Notes: a model not told the origin generated them from the letters alone. A stretch of 64,000 nt of DNA from Burkholderiales bacterium (GCA_016191995.1 JACPVA010000071.1:1-64000); one strand, 5' to 3'; counted from the stretch's first letter, positions 42,653-54,987 are shown. Translations and numbers: made by a program.

Positions 42653-43449
42653 GTTGGCGATTTTGTCAACACTGGCGGCGCGCGTCAACCTCCAGCTCGG
42701 CCACCGGCCTGCCGTCCTCGATGCGCCATGGGCTCGCACACTTGGCGCGCACGCTGGACGCCCACCCTGATCTGCGCGGCATCCCGACCGCCGAGGGCTA
42801 CAGCCTGCCCGGCGCGGGCCGTCGAGCCTCCGCCCCGCGACCGACGCAACCGTGCCTGCCGGCGCGCCACGCACACCCAGCCGGCGGCGCCGGGTTGTAC
42901 GCCGATGCCGCCGCGCGCGTCGCGCGCGACGAGACGCTGATCGGCTACTGGACGCCCGTCTCGCCCGACACCGTTTCCAGCTGCAACACGCAGTACCGGG
43001 ATCGCTACCGGCAGGCGTCGGGGCGCGTCGAGTGCAGCCAACACGGTGCGTGTCGCCGGCTTCGTGCGCACGGACGCCAACCTGATGCTGAAGCACGAAG
43101 CGCAGGAACGGCTGCTCGGGGTGCGCAACCTCGGCGACATTCGCTACGTCGAGTCCGTGACCGCCGTCGACGATGTGTTCCAGGGGCCGCGAAGGCAGTG
43201 GTGGCTGGGTCTGCGGGCGTCGTTGTGAAAGATCGGCGGGGTCGTCGGGCTGGGCAGCCGGGCCGTACCAGGCCCGAGCGGCGCGCTGGCCTCGCGGCGC
43301 GCGAGCTTTCCTGGCAGTCGCCCCCGGCGCGCCACGATTTGCCGACCGCCTCGACGACCACCGTGCAGCCGTGCCGCCTGGCACTTTCGTTCCCGACGTC
43401 GGTGCGGATCGGCGCGCCTTACAATCGCTCCATTCGTAAGGAGCAGGTG

Positions 43450-43671
43450 ATGACCGAGTCCACCATCACGGCCAAGGGCCAGACGACGGTACCGGCCGAC
43501 ATCCGAACGCTCATCCAGGCGCAGCCGGGGACCCGACTGGTGTGGTCCGCGATGCCCGACGGCACGATCATCGTGCGTGCCAAGAACCGCTCGATCCTCG
43601 ACATGGCGGGGATGGTCGCCGCCCCGAAGGGCAGGCGCGTGTCGGTCGACGCGATGAACCCCTGGCGCTGA
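43450..43671 (+). CDS. AbrB/MazE-like antitoxin
   Basis: MTESTITAKGQTTVPADIRTLIQAQPGTRLVWSAMPDGTIIVRAKNRSILDMAGM. Confidence 0.9.
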   Translation: MTESTITAKGQTTVPADIRTLIQAQPGTRLVWSAMPDGTIIVRAKNRSILDMAGMVAAPKGRRVSVDAMNPWR

Positions 43672-43690
43672 GCCCGCGCGCCCCGGCCCC

Positions 43691-44098
43691 ATGCCGGCAC
43701 TCGACACGAACGTCCTGGTGCGCTACGTCGTCCGAGACGACGCGGCGCAGCTTGCGGTCGCGCGCGAGCTGATCCGCCGATGCGTCGGACGAGAGCAGAC
43801 ACTCTTCGTGACCGCGACGGTCCTGCTGGAGCTCGAGTGGGTGCTGCGCTCGGCCTACGGGTTCGCCAAGGATCAGGTGATTCACGTCGTCGCCGCGCTG
43901 CTCTCGGCGGCCGAACTTCGCTTCGAGTCGGAACAGGCGCTGGAAGTGGCGCTCCAGCTCTACCGGGAAGGGGTGGCCGGGTTCGCCGACTGCATCCATG
44001 TCGCCCTGGCGGCCGATGCCGGCGAGCAGCCCATGTGGACCTTCGACCGGCGCGCGGCTCGCGTGCCGGGCGCGCGGCTGCTATCCCGCCGGCCCTAG
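43691..44098 (+). CDS. PIN-domain toxin (VapC-like)
   Basis: MPALDTNVLVRYVVRDDAAQLAVARELIRRC..LFVTATVLLELEWVLRSAYGF...FADCIHVALAADAGEQPMWTFDRRAAR. Confidence 0.92.
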   Translation: MPALDTNVLVRYVVRDDAAQLAVARELIRRCVGREQTLFVTATVLLELEWVLRSAYGFAKDQVIHVVAALLSAAELRFESEQALEVALQLYREGVAGFADCIHVALAADAGEQPMWTFDRRAARVPGARLLSRRP

Positions 44099-44138
44099 CC
44101 GCCTGCCGATCGCTTCAGGCCGGCCCGTTCAGCCGGCG

Positions 44139-44310
44139 TCACGGCGCATAGCGGGCGCAGAATTCGATCGGCCTCATGACCGGGTCCTTCCCGGCCAGCG
44201 CCAGCAGATCCTTGTCGCCGGTCACCAGACAGTCCGCCCCGCTGACGATCCGCGTGGCGAGGATCGGCAGGTCGTCCGGGCCGCGCGAGCCGCTGGCGAG
44301 AGCCGGGGCG
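44139..44310 (-). pseudogene. C-terminal fragment of a PIN-domain protein
   Basis: Minus-strand frame reads GSRGPDDLPILATRIVSGADCLVTGDKDLLALAGKDPVMRPIEFCARYAP*, the C-terminal PIN signature only. Confidence 0.7.
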
Positions 44311-44330
44311 GACGCTGATGCGACGCCGCC

Positions 44331-44699
44331 TCAGGCCGCCTTGCGCTCGCCCTGGATGCGCATGTCGATCCTCACATCGCCATACGGGCACACCACGCCG
44401 CCAGCCTCGTCGCGCTCGACCAGCCCCAGCTCCACCAGGGCCCGCACGTCCTCGTGCACGCGCTTGACGTCGCGCCCGACGCGGCGCGCCAGCTCGCGCA
44501 CCGCGACCGGACCCTGCCCCTGCAACGCCGTCACCAGCGCCCAGCGGCGCTCGGTCAGGCGGCCGAAGAAGGCGCCCGGGGTCTCGAAGTTGAGCGTCTC
44601 GCCCTGGTAGCGATCCGACTGCGCCTTCCTGCCCGCGCGCCGCAACGCGGCCCGCCAGTCGGGGTCGAGCGTGATCGTGAGCCTGCGCACTGTGGTCAT
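44331..44699 (-). CDS. HVO_A0114-type winged-helix putative antitoxin, second copy
   Basis: LNFETPGAFFGRLTERRWALVTALQGQGPVAVRELARRVGRDVKRVHEDVRALVELGLVERDEAGGVVCPYGDVRIDMRI. Confidence 0.82.
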   Translation of the reverse strand: MTTVRRLTITLDPDWRAALRRAGRKAQSDRYQGETLNFETPGAFFGRLTERRWALVTALQGQGPVAVRELARRVGRDVKRVHEDVRALVELGLVERDEAGGVVCPYGDVRIDMRIQGERKAA

Positions 44700-44850
44700 G
44701 GCTTGTCGCCCCTGGCCGCCTCGACGGCGGCGATGAAGTCCTCCACCAACGCGTCGACGGAGGTGAAGCGCTAGGGCTGCTGCCGGCCACGCAGGTGGCA
44801 GTGGTCGCCCTTGCCTCGCTCCTTGTCGAACCCCACCACGCGGACACCGC
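44696..44850 (-). pseudogene. TumE-like toxin remnant with in-frame amber stop
   Basis: Minus-strand frame VGFDKERGKGDHCHLRGRQQP*RFTSVDALVEDFIAAVEAARGDKP*; in-frame TAG at 44771-44773; terminal stop overlaps the HVO_A0114 start. Confidence 0.7.
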
Positions 44851-44914
44851 CAACATGCGCACCCATGCCAGATGCTCGACGACGATATGCCCGACCGCTC
44901 ACGCAGCGCCTGCG

Positions 44915-45271
44915 TCAGCCACCCGACGCCTTGCGTGCCGCCGCCTCCATCGCCAGCCTCCCCCAGGGCGTCATCGCGGCGGGCGACTCCAGCGCCTGCG
45001 CCGGCGCGCGCCAGAAGTTCATCGTCGTCTTCCTGCCCCGGGACTCGTAGACGAAAGGCTCGCTGCCGGCGGCCCGGAAACGCGCGTCGGTCGCCACATC
45101 GGTCTTCAGGTACAGCAGCTCGCCGACGACGATGGCGACGAAGAGCTCGTCCACGTAGACGCCGTGACCGCCGAACATCGCCCGCGTCCGCACCGCACCC
45201 AGCGGCGCGAGCAGCTCGGCGTACCAGCGCACCGCGTCCTCGCCGCGCGCGATGCGGTGCCCGGCGACGAC
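44915..45271 (-). CDS. TfoX/Sxy N-terminal domain protein
   Basis: AELLAPLGAVRTRAMFGGHGVYVDELFVAIVVGELLYLKTDVATDARFRAAGSEPFVYESRGRKTTMNFWRAP; start approximate (GTG). Confidence 0.78.
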   Translation of the reverse strand, partial: VVAGHRIARGEDAVRWYAELLAPLGAVRTRAMFGGHGVYVDELFVAIVVGELLYLKTDVATDARFRAAGSEPFVYESRGRKTTMNFWRAPAQALESPAAMTPWGRLAMEAAARKASGG

Positions 45272-45351
45272 CTCGTCACCCGGCCGCAGCCTGCCCGGCG
45301 GCCTCACCCTGCGCGGCACGAATCGCCCCCTTGGTACGGCAGCGCGCCCAT

Positions 45352-46215
45352 TCAGCGCCAGACCTGTGCGTTCTCGCGCACGAAGTCCTCGAGGCTGCGC
45401 GGCGCGCGCCCGGTCAGCCGTTGCACGTCGCCGGTCGGCTGGTGGCCGAGCCCGCTGCGAACCAGCGGCCCGAGTGCCACCATCCACGACCGCAGCGGCT
45501 CGGGCATGCCCATACCCTGCAGCGCGGCGCGCGCAGCCTCGTCGTCGATCGGCACATAGGCCACCGGGCGGCCGATCGCCTGCCCGATCAACGCCATCGC
45601 CTGCGCATGCGTCCACGCGCGCGCGCCGGTCGGCGTATAGACCGCGCCGGCGTGCGCGGCCGGGTCGGCCAGCACCGCGTCGGCGCAAGCGGCGATGTCG
45701 TCGGCGTCGACCATCGCCTGCGCCACATCGGCGTGGGCGGCGAAGTAGCTGCCGGCGCGGATCATCGCCGCGCCGTAGGTCGCGTAGTTCTGCATGAAGC
45801 CCGCCGGCCGCAGCAGCGTCCACGCGATGCCGCTGGCCGCCACCGCGTCGTCGATGCCGCCTTGCACGCGCGCGAAGAGGTTGTCGCTGCCGGCGTCGGC
45901 GCCGATCGCCGAAAGCCGCAGCACGTGCCGCACGCCGGCCTCGCGTGCGGCCCGCAGCGCGCCCTGCGCCAGCGCCGGCTTGTCGGGCGCCAGCGGCAGC
46001 AGCAGGAAGAGCGAGTCGGCGCCGTCGAAGGCGCGCCTCAGCGCCGCCGGGTCGCGCAGGTCGGCCTGCCGGACCTGCGCCGCCGGCGCGCCCGGGACCT
46101 GCGCATCGGGCCGCGACGACAGCGCCAGCACGTCGGCGCCCTGCGCCAGAAGCCGCGCGCTGACGCGCCGCCCTACCGTGCCGGTGGCGCCGGTGACGAC
46201 GATGCGACGGCTCAT
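45352..46215 (-). CDS. NAD(P)-binding NmrA-like protein
   Basis: MSRRIVVTGATGTVGRRVSARLLAQGADVLALSSRPDAQ. Confidence 0.88.
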   Translation of the reverse strand: MSRRIVVTGATGTVGRRVSARLLAQGADVLALSSRPDAQVPGAPAAQVRQADLRDPAALRRAFDGADSLFLLLPLAPDKPALAQGALRAAREAGVRHVLRLSAIGADAGSDNLFARVQGGIDDAVAASGIAWTLLRPAGFMQNYATYGAAMIRAGSYFAAHADVAQAMVDADDIAACADAVLADPAAHAGAVYTPTGARAWTHAQAMALIGQAIGRPVAYVPIDDEAARAALQGMGMPEPLRSWMVALGPLVRSGLGHQPTGDVQRLTGRAPRSLEDFVRENAQVWR

Positions 46216-46336
46216 GCGCGTTCTCCAGCAATCGGTCGGGAACGATCAGCATACGCGCGGGAGCGCGTCGGGCGCATCCCATCGATCCCGCAGCAGCCAT
46301 GCCGCCGGCTTGCGCGGGGCACGCCGCAGACCCGGG

Positions 46337-46960
46337 CTACCAGGACAGGCGCGCGACCGAGCCCGAATCGCTGGCCGTCAGCTCGAGCCGGAACCCCGCC
46401 GCCTCGAGCATCTCGCGTCGGAGCGCCCAGGCCGGGCTCGCGGGCGGCTCCGGGTCCTGCAGATGGCAGCTCAGCTGCGAGGCCTCGGCCGCCTTGCGCA
46501 CGGCCAGCAGCGCGCGCTCGACCCACAGCCGCGGCGCGCGCGCCTGCGCCGACATCGCGTGCGCGTCCGCGGCGGCGACGATGCGCAGCGCCGGCGCTGC
46601 GCCGCGAGCCGGCAGCGCGCTGTCGATCGACCAGTCCAGCAGCAGCCCGGCCAGCGTGCGGCCGGCCGCGGCACCCGCTGCACCCCAGCCCGGGCGCACG
46701 GCATAGCCTGCGCGCTCGAACTCGCGCAGGCACTCCAGCGCGACCGGCTCGCCGGCCTCGCGCAGCAGCGTGGCCAGGAAGTCCGGCGCGTCGACTGGCG
46801 CGCCCGCCGGCACCGGCACCGGCGCCGGAAGTGGCGCCACCGCGGTGAACTCGCCGCGGCCAGCGGCGTCGACGATCGCCTGCTTGGCGCGGAACAGGAT
46901 CCCGAGCAGGTCGGAGGACCTGCCCGCCAGGGCACGGGCGGCGGCGGCGTCGAAGCTCAT
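46337..46960 (-). CDS. Hypothetical protein
   Basis: MSFDAAAARALAGRSSDLLGILFRAKQAIVDAAGRGEF...; coding-like ORF, family not recognised. Confidence 0.5.
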   Translation of the reverse strand: MSFDAAAARALAGRSSDLLGILFRAKQAIVDAAGRGEFTAVAPLPAPVPVPAGAPVDAPDFLATLLREAGEPVALECLREFERAGYAVRPGWGAAGAAAGRTLAGLLLDWSIDSALPARGAAPALRIVAAADAHAMSAQARAPRLWVERALLAVRKAAEASQLSCHLQDPEPPASPAWALRREMLEAAGFRLELTASDSGSVARLSW

Positions 46961-47321
46961 GGGTGGGCGATGCGGTGCGGGGTCTTGCGGCTGGCGGGGC
47001 GGCGCAGCCGACCGCACGCACGGCGCGGCCCGGGGCGAGGGGCCGGCCTGCGGCGGCGAGAGCTGCACACGGGGTTTCGGCCGGCACGCCGGGCAGTTGA
47101 AGGCGGTGGCGGCGGCATCGCGTCAGGCGTCACGCAGGCGGGCGCGCGACGGGTCAGCCGGCGAGAGGGCAGGCGGGCAATCCGCCGGCCGGCGGGCGGG
47201 CGGGCGAATGATCGGACGGCTTGCTGGCGGCCGTATGGACCACCGGCCAGCGCGTGAACGGATGATCCGACGGCCTGCGGACGATCCGATGGCCTGCCCG
47301 TGGCCGCCCTGCGCCGCCGGC

Positions 47322-48449
47322 TCAACGGCGCGCCTCGCGCTCGACACGCGCCTGCGCGATCTGGGCGTCGAAATCGGCTTCGCTCAACCGTTTGAGCGCG
47401 CAGAAGTTGGCCTTGGCCAGCGGGCTGGACTCCCACGCACGCAGCAGCAGGGCGCGCTCGCGCTGGGCCTCGTCGGCGGGCATCGGCGCATCGGCTGGCG
47501 CGTCGGCCGGGCGCGCGGCGCGGGGCTGCCGGCGCACGTCCGGCATCGGCCTCGTGGGCTGCGCCGCGGACGCAGCGCGATCGGATCGACCCGCGCTTGC
47601 CGCGCGTTCGCCACCCTCGGTGCGCGCAGGGCGACCCTCGTGGCCATGAGGGTCGCTGCGTTCGGCGCGGCGTTGGCCGGCAGCGCCATCGCGGGTAGCG
47701 CCGGGGACGTTCTGCACCCCGTGGCCGGGCCGGCCGGCCGCGACGCCGCGCGGGCCGCGTTCGCGCGGCTCATGCCGAGCGCCGGGTCGAGCGCCGGGGC
47801 CAGCCCCGCGCCCTGCATCGCGGCCGTCCCGATGCCGGGGCGCGACGATGCGGACGGGCATGTCGCCGGTCGGTGCCGCCGCGGTAGCGCCGTCCGCAGC
47901 TGCTGGCATCGCGGCGGCATCGGCCAGCGCAGCGGCAGCTGCATGCGCCGGCCTCGGCGCGCCGCGCGCGGCAGCGCGCCGCGCCTGCACGACGGCGCGC
48001 CGGCGCGCCAGCTCGGCCGTGGCCGCGTCGCGGTGCTCGGGCGCGATCTCGCCCGACGGCTGGCCGTCGAGGTCGAACCTCGTCGGCGAAGCCAGCAATG
48101 CCTTCAGGTACGCCGTGCTCGTCGTGTGCCGATGCAGGAACGCCGACAGCGCCTTGCGCGTGAACTCGCCCGGCGCGCGCTGCTGGATGTCGGCCTGGAT
48201 GCGCAGCTTGAGCGGGCGCGGGGCGCCCGCCGAGAACAGGGCCGGGAAGTGCGACGCGAGCCGCTGCGCGACGTCGACCGCGGACGCGCCAGCCACGTCG
48301 GCAGCCTCCGCCCGCTCCTGGCCGGCGGTGGGCGGCGCGGGCGCGGCGGGCACTGCCCCGGCGCCCGTGGCCTCGCTGCCCCCAACGGCATGCGCCGTCG
48401 GATCGGGCGCCTGCGCGTGCACGGGATCGGCATCCTTCGGGTGGGTCAT
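47322..48449 (-). CDS. proQ: ProQ/FINO-family RNA chaperone with long low-complexity C-terminus
   Basis: HFPALFSAGAPRPLKLRIQADIQQRAPGEFTRKALSAFLHRHTTSTAYLKALLASPTRFDLDGQPSGEIAPEHRDAATAEL is the ProQ/FinO core. Confidence 0.88.
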   Translation of the reverse strand: MTHPKDADPVHAQAPDPTAHAVGGSEATGAGAVPAAPAPPTAGQERAEAADVAGASAVDVAQRLASHFPALFSAGAPRPLKLRIQADIQQRAPGEFTRKALSAFLHRHTTSTAYLKALLASPTRFDLDGQPSGEIAPEHRDAATAELARRRAVVQARRAAARGAPRPAHAAAAALADAAAMPAAADGATAAAPTGDMPVRIVAPRHRDGRDAGRGAGPGARPGARHEPRERGPRGVAAGRPGHGVQNVPGATRDGAAGQRRAERSDPHGHEGRPARTEGGERAASAGRSDRAASAAQPTRPMPDVRRQPRAARPADAPADAPMPADEAQRERALLLRAWESSPLAKANFCALKRLSEADFDAQIAQARVEREARR

Positions 48450-48840
48450 CTCGGTATCGCCAGCTCGACTTGGAAGTCGGGAATCCGGCAAGGCCGGCGG
48501 GACGCATTGTGCGGCAGCGCCATCCGATGAGCCGTCGCGTGGCGCGCCCGCCGCAGCGGCCATCGCGCGAACCGATCCGTTCGGCGCGCAGCGCTTGCGG
48601 CCCGGCGCCATGGCGCCCGCAGTGCGCGCAATCAGGTCAAACCCTATGTCACGATTTCTTACATGTGAACGCATCGGCTTCCACGGCCATCGGCCAAGTC
48701 CCTGTCAGCAATGAGGAGTCTGCAATCGGCACGTTCTTTGCGTGCGCCTTCGTCGCGTGGAGCCTGCGTTTCGGACCGCTGCCGGCTCGCGTCGTGGGCC
48801 TGCCACTTGCCCTGCATCGATCCACCTCATGAGGAACGAG

Positions 48841-50586
<1,746 letters not shown>

Positions 50587-50591
50587 ACCCT

Positions 50592-50622
50592 CTCCCCGCG
50601 GGCCCGCACGGCCCGCGGGGAG
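50592..50622 (+). terminator. GC-rich hairpin between paralog 1 and PEP-CTERM gene 1
   Basis: CTCCCCGCGGGC-CCGCACG-GCCCGCGGGGAG, perfect 12-bp stem. Confidence 0.6.
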
Positions 50623-50659
50623 GCCAGGCCCCCTTCTTTCGCATCATCGGAGAACTCGC

Positions 50660-51397
50660 ATGAGAAACCTCACCAAAGCCCTGGGCGGACTGGTTGCCGC
50701 GATCGCGCTGGCGCTGCCGGCGCAGGCCGCGACCGTCTCGTTGACCGACCTGCTCGGTGGCGACAGCATCATCGCAGGCGACAAGCTTTTCGACAGCTGG
50801 TCGGTTGCGTACTACGACAGCAGCGATCCTTTGCGCACATTCGATTCCGACAACATCGACATCACCTCGCTCGACGATGGCGGCGACAACCCGGGTCCGG
50901 GTTTGAGTTTCGGCGTGTCGAACGGCGAACTGACCATCACCGGGGATGGCACCTACGCCTACGTCGACCTGACCTTGAGTTTCCGCGTCTCGGTGCTGCC
51001 CGGCGCGGGCAAGCTGATCAAGGACAACTCGCTGTCGCTGAGTGCCGGCTTGGTCACGAACGCGGGCGACAACGGCGTCTACATCAACGAGGTCATCGGA
51101 ACCTCGGAGGGCGGCGACGATCTCGGCGAGAAGGAGATCGAGTTCAGCTACCTGGATGGGTCGCTGGGAGGCTCGGGGCTGATCCTGAATCCTTTTGACT
51201 CTGCCACGTTTGCACCCCAAAGTGAGGTCTGGGTGACGAAGAACATTCTCGTCTGGGCCACGGGCGAAGACGAGACAGCCCAGCTCGCAGGCTTCGATCA
51301 GCGTTTCTCGCAGCAGTCGGTCCCCGAGCCCGGATCGCTGGCGCTGGTCGCGCTCGCGCTTGCCGGCCTCGGCATGGCTGCGCGCCGGCGCGGCTGA
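50660..51397 (+). CDS. PEP-CTERM sorting domain protein 1
   Basis: Signal peptide MRNLTKALGGLVAAIALALPAQA; C-terminus SVPEPGSLALVALALAGLGMAARRRG. Confidence 0.9.
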   Translation: MRNLTKALGGLVAAIALALPAQAATVSLTDLLGGDSIIAGDKLFDSWSVAYYDSSDPLRTFDSDNIDITSLDDGGDNPGPGLSFGVSNGELTITGDGTYAYVDLTLSFRVSVLPGAGKLIKDNSLSLSAGLVTNAGDNGVYINEVIGTSEGGDDLGEKEIEFSYLDGSLGGSGLILNPFDSATFAPQSEVWVTKNILVWATGEDETAQLAGFDQRFSQQSVPEPGSLALVALALAGLGMAARRRG

Positions 51398-51804
51398 GGC
51401 GCTCCACTTGCGGCGCGCCCGGTCGGCGCGCCGAGTTCCCCGACGGCGGCCCGCGTGGCCGCCGTCGTGCTTCTCGTCGACGACCCGCGGTCAGGTGCAG
51501 GCGTCCCTGCGCCCTGCCGTTGCGCAGCATGGCCGCACGAGCCCTGGCCGCCCGCACCTGTCCGGGGGATGTCGGCGCGCTTTACACATGACAAGCTCAC
51601 CGACAAGGCCGCTTCAACAAGGCATTGATCGCACTGAGGTTATTGGTCGCGGCACGCAATGTGCTTTGCAGTCTGCGAGACCTCTCGCAAGCGGACGCAA
51701 TCGGTCTGCGGCTGCGACGCGGAAGCGGCCCGCCTGCGCGGCCGACATGCTCGATTCGAGATCGGTCTTCGGCCCTTCCGAGATTGAACCGACGGAGAGA
51801 CACG

Positions 51805-53457
51805 ATGAGACACATCACTTCCCGACTCGTCCTGGCAGCGGCCCTCGCCGCCTGCGCGAGTGGCGCGCAGGCTGACTACGCCGCCTTCAAGGCCGACGTC
51901 AACGCCGCGATCGACGCCGGGCTGGCGTATTCGCGCGCCAACAGCTACTTCACCGCGATCGCACCCGGGTCCTACGGTCCGGGTAACGGACTTGCGCTGC
52001 TGACGCTGCTGGAAAAGGAGACCATCCCGGCGGGCTACAACGGCCTCGACGCGGGTGACAAGGTGCTGGCACAGAACGCCGCGTGCATCCTCATCGACAG
52101 TCCCACCTTCGGCGATCGAGGCGGCTTCTACTCGTACTACGACGGCCAGGTCCTGATGGGCCTGTCGGTCTACCTGGACACTGGCGGGCCGGACGAGCCC
52201 GCGGCGTCGGCCGGATTCAACTGCGCCGGCCGTTCGGCCCGGCAGACGATCGACAAGGTCGTCGATCGCGCCCTTCTGGCTCAGTCGCCCGAAGCGCCCG
52301 CCGCCTTCGGTCGAGGTGGTTACTGGGGCTACTCGGGCTACGGATACGACTCGTCGACGACGCAGTTCACGATCGCCGGGCTGGCAGCTGCCAAGGGCTT
52401 CTATGCTTCGCAGGGTGAATCCATCGACAAGAACCGGTTGCCGCTGATCACGGCCGCCCTCGACAAGACCTCGCTGGCCTATTCGTTGAACGGGAAGGCC
52501 AATGCCGGCGGGCAGTTCGATACCTGCGGCGCAGGCTGCTTCGGGCACGGATACCAGTCGAGCTACGGCGCCGGAAGCAACAGCTCGCAGCAGACTGCTT
52601 CGGGGACCTGGAACCAGCTCGCCGGGACGGGCAAGAACGTCAACGACGGGTCGATCCAGGGCTATCTGCGCTGGCTGCAAAATGCCTACAGCCACACGAC
52701 GAATATCCGACCTGATTCCTGGCCCGAGGCCTATTTCTACTACCTCTGGTCCTCGTCCAAGGCCTACAACATCATCCAGGGCGCCGGGGTCCCGCTGGCG
52801 GGCGGGAATATTGGCCCGGACGCCATGGGCACGCTGCCGGCCGTCGCGGGTCGCCAGGTGAACCGCGACCCGCTAGTCGACACCCGGCCACCGGCTCGCG
52901 GCGCTGGGGGCGCCGGCTACTACGCCGGAACGCCGACCGGCTGGTATTACGACTACGCGCATCGGCTGATGTCGCTGCAGAACGCCGCGGGTCTGTTCCC
53001 GAACCCGAACGGCACGTGGTCGATCTCGGCGGATCACTCCTACGCCATCCTGGTCCTGCAGCGCTCGATCGGTGGTGCCTGTACCGACAACGATCAGGAC
53101 GGCGTGTGCGACAGCGTCGACAACTGCCCGGCCACGCCCAACCCCGGCCAGGAAGACGCGGACGGCGACGGCGTCGGCGACGCCTGCGACAACTGCCGGG
53201 ATGTGCCCAACGCGGACCAGGCCGACACCGATGGCGACGGTACCGGCGACGCCTGCGAGCAGGCCCCGATCCCGCGCTGCGACGTCGACAAGGACGGCGA
53301 TATCGACAAGATCGACCTGAGTGCGATCAGCCGCGCCAGGGGCAAGACCGTGCCGCCGCTGGATCCGGCCTACGACGCGGACGGAAGCGGGACGATCACG
53401 CCGAACGACGTGAAGACCTGCATCCCGCAGTGCACGCGTCCGAACTGCGCGAGCTAG
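51805..53457 (+). CDS. Secreted toroid/thrombospondin-3/dockerin-like protein, paralog 2
   Basis: [114 protein letters not shown]. Confidence 0.8.
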   Translation: MRHITSRLVLAAALAACASGAQADYAAFKADVNAAIDAGLAYSRANSYFTAIAPGSYGPGNGLALLTLLEKETIPAGYNGLDAGDKVLAQNAACILIDSPTFGDRGGFYSYYDGQVLMGLSVYLDTGGPDEPAASAGFNCAGRSARQTIDKVVDRALLAQSPEAPAAFGRGGYWGYSGYGYDSSTTQFTIAGLAAAKGFYASQGESIDKNRLPLITAALDKTSLAYSLNGKANAGGQFDTCGAGCFGHGYQSSYGAGSNSSQQTASGTWNQLAGTGKNVNDGSIQGYLRWLQNAYSHTTNIRPDSWPEAYFYYLWSSSKAYNIIQGAGVPLAGGNIGPDAMGTLPAVAGRQVNRDPLVDTRPPARGAGGAGYYAGTPTGWYYDYAHRLMSLQNAAGLFPNPNGTWSISADHSYAILVLQRSIGGACTDNDQDGVCDSVDNCPATPNPGQEDADGDGVGDACDNCRDVPNADQADTDGDGTGDACEQAPIPRCDVDKDGDIDKIDLSAISRARGKTVPPLDPAYDADGSGTITPNDVKTCIPQCTRPNCAS

Positions 53458-53466
53458 CGACGCATC

Positions 53467-53493
53467 CCCCGCGGGCCCGGTGGGCCCGCGGGG
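53467..53493 (+). terminator. GC-rich hairpin between paralog 2 and PEP-CTERM gene 2
   Basis: CCCCGCGGGCCC-GGT-GGGCCCGCGGGG, perfect 12-bp stem. Confidence 0.6.
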
Positions 53494-53532
53494 AAACAGG
53501 ATCCCCGCCTCTTGACCTGCAGGAGAACCCGA

Positions 53533-54264
53533 ATGAAGACCGTGACCAAAGCCCTGGGCTCACTGGTGGCCGCGATCGCGCTGGCGCTGCCGGCGCAGGC
53601 CGATCCCGTTTCGTTGACCGACCTGCTCGGCGGCGACAGCATCATCGCAGGCGACAAGCTGTTCGACAGCTGGTCGGTCGCCTTCTACGGCAGCAGCGAT
53701 CCTTTGCGCACATTCGATTCCGACAACATCGGCGTCACCGCACTCAACGATGGCGGCGACGACCCGGGACCGGGGCTCAGTTTCGGCGTGTCGAACGGCG
53801 AACTTGACGTCGTCGGGGATAACCTCTTCGCCTATCTCGACCTGACCTTGAGTTTCCGCGTCTCGGTCCTGCCAGGCGCGGGCAAGCTGATCAAGGACAA
53901 CTCGCTCACGCTGACCGAGGGCCAAATCCAGGCGATTGGCGACAACGGCTTCTACATCCGCGAGACCATCGGCACGACGGAGGGCGACGACGACCTGGGC
54001 GACAAGGAGGTCGAATTCAGTTGGCTCGACGCATCGCTCGGCGGGACAGGCTTGACACGCAATCTCACGGATTCGGCCGACTTCGCGCCCCAGAACCAGA
54101 TCTGGGTCACGAAGAACATCTACGTCTGGGCTACGAGCGACCAGGAACTGGCGAGCCTGCGTGGCTTCGAGCAGCGCTTCTCACAGGTCCCCGAGCCCGG
54201 ATCGCTGGCGCTGGTCGCACTCGCGCTCGCCGGCCTCGGCGCCGCGGCGCGCCGCCGGCACTGA
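53533..54264 (+). CDS. PEP-CTERM sorting domain protein 2, near-identical to protein 1
   Basis: MKTVTKALGSLVAAIALALPAQADPVSLTDLLGGDSIIAGDKLFDSWSVAFYGSSDPLRTFDSDNI...QVPEPGSLALVALALAGLGAAARRRH. Confidence 0.9.
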   Translation: MKTVTKALGSLVAAIALALPAQADPVSLTDLLGGDSIIAGDKLFDSWSVAFYGSSDPLRTFDSDNIGVTALNDGGDDPGPGLSFGVSNGELDVVGDNLFAYLDLTLSFRVSVLPGAGKLIKDNSLTLTEGQIQAIGDNGFYIRETIGTTEGDDDLGDKEVEFSWLDASLGGTGLTRNLTDSADFAPQNQIWVTKNIYVWATSDQELASLRGFEQRFSQVPEPGSLALVALALAGLGAAARRRH

Positions 54265-54363
54265 GGCAAACCCTGGCGCGCCCGATCGAGGGCGCGCCGC
54301 GTTCCCCGGACGGCGGCCCGTTTGGCCGCCGACGCTTTTGTCGGCGGCGACGCAGCCGCTGAC

Positions 54364-54633
54364 TCAGCTCGCCGTCCACCCCGAGATCGCCACCACCGGC
54401 ACGATCGTCGTCTCGGCGTAGGGCTCGAACGGCGCCTGCAGGCGCCGCACCGTGTCGAGGTCCGGCGCCTCCATCAGCGTGTAGTTGTGCGACTGGTCGG
54501 CCGCCGCCCATTCGCCGAGCAGCTTCACGCCGGGCGGGATGGCGGCGTAGAAGGCCTTGGCCAGCGTCGCCATCTCGGCGAACTGCGCGGCGCTCAGGCC
54601 GCTGCGGGTGCGGTTGGTCAGCATGAACAGCAT
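54364..54633 (-). CDS. DUF3303-like small protein
   Basis: MLFMLTNRTRSGLSAAQFAEMATLAKAFYAAIPPGVKLLGEWAAADQSHNYTLMEAPDLDTVRRLQAPFEPYAETTIVPV. Confidence 0.65.
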   Translation of the reverse strand: MLFMLTNRTRSGLSAAQFAEMATLAKAFYAAIPPGVKLLGEWAAADQSHNYTLMEAPDLDTVRRLQAPFEPYAETTIVPVVAISGWTAS

Positions 54634-54987
54634 CGGCAACTCTCCTCGGCCCGTAGCAGGCTTGGCTCGGTGGCTCCATTGTCCCGCGCTGCAGCCCTGG
54701 GGCAAGTCGTGACGGCTTCAAGATTCGCAGCGGCACGACACCAGGCGCTGCAGCGCAGGCATGCAAGCGCCCGGCAGGCCTCGGCCGGATCTAGGCGCGC
54801 CACTCCGCCGGCATGTCTGGCCGTCGGCATGCACGATCGGCCAAGACAGGCGAACTTTCGTGGCTGGCTTGGCACAGCCCCCCGATTCGATGTTCCCTGA
54901 CTGCGGCCATTTCCTTATCATGACGGGCGCGAGGCTCGGCGAGCACCCGCGTTGAACATGCCACCTGGATTGACCGGAGGGAATCGA

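Noticed and set aside
42690-43240. Plus-strand fragments such as MRVAGFVRTDANLMLKHEAQERLLGVRNLGDIRYVESVTAVDDVFQGPRRQWWLGL
   Set aside because: Looks like broken coding sequence, but I could not assign a family with any confidence.
47100-47320. Imperfect repeats of gatc/cggcggg-type sequence 3' of proQ
   Set aside because: Low-complexity GC-rich sequence; no clear periodic unit or hairpin series.
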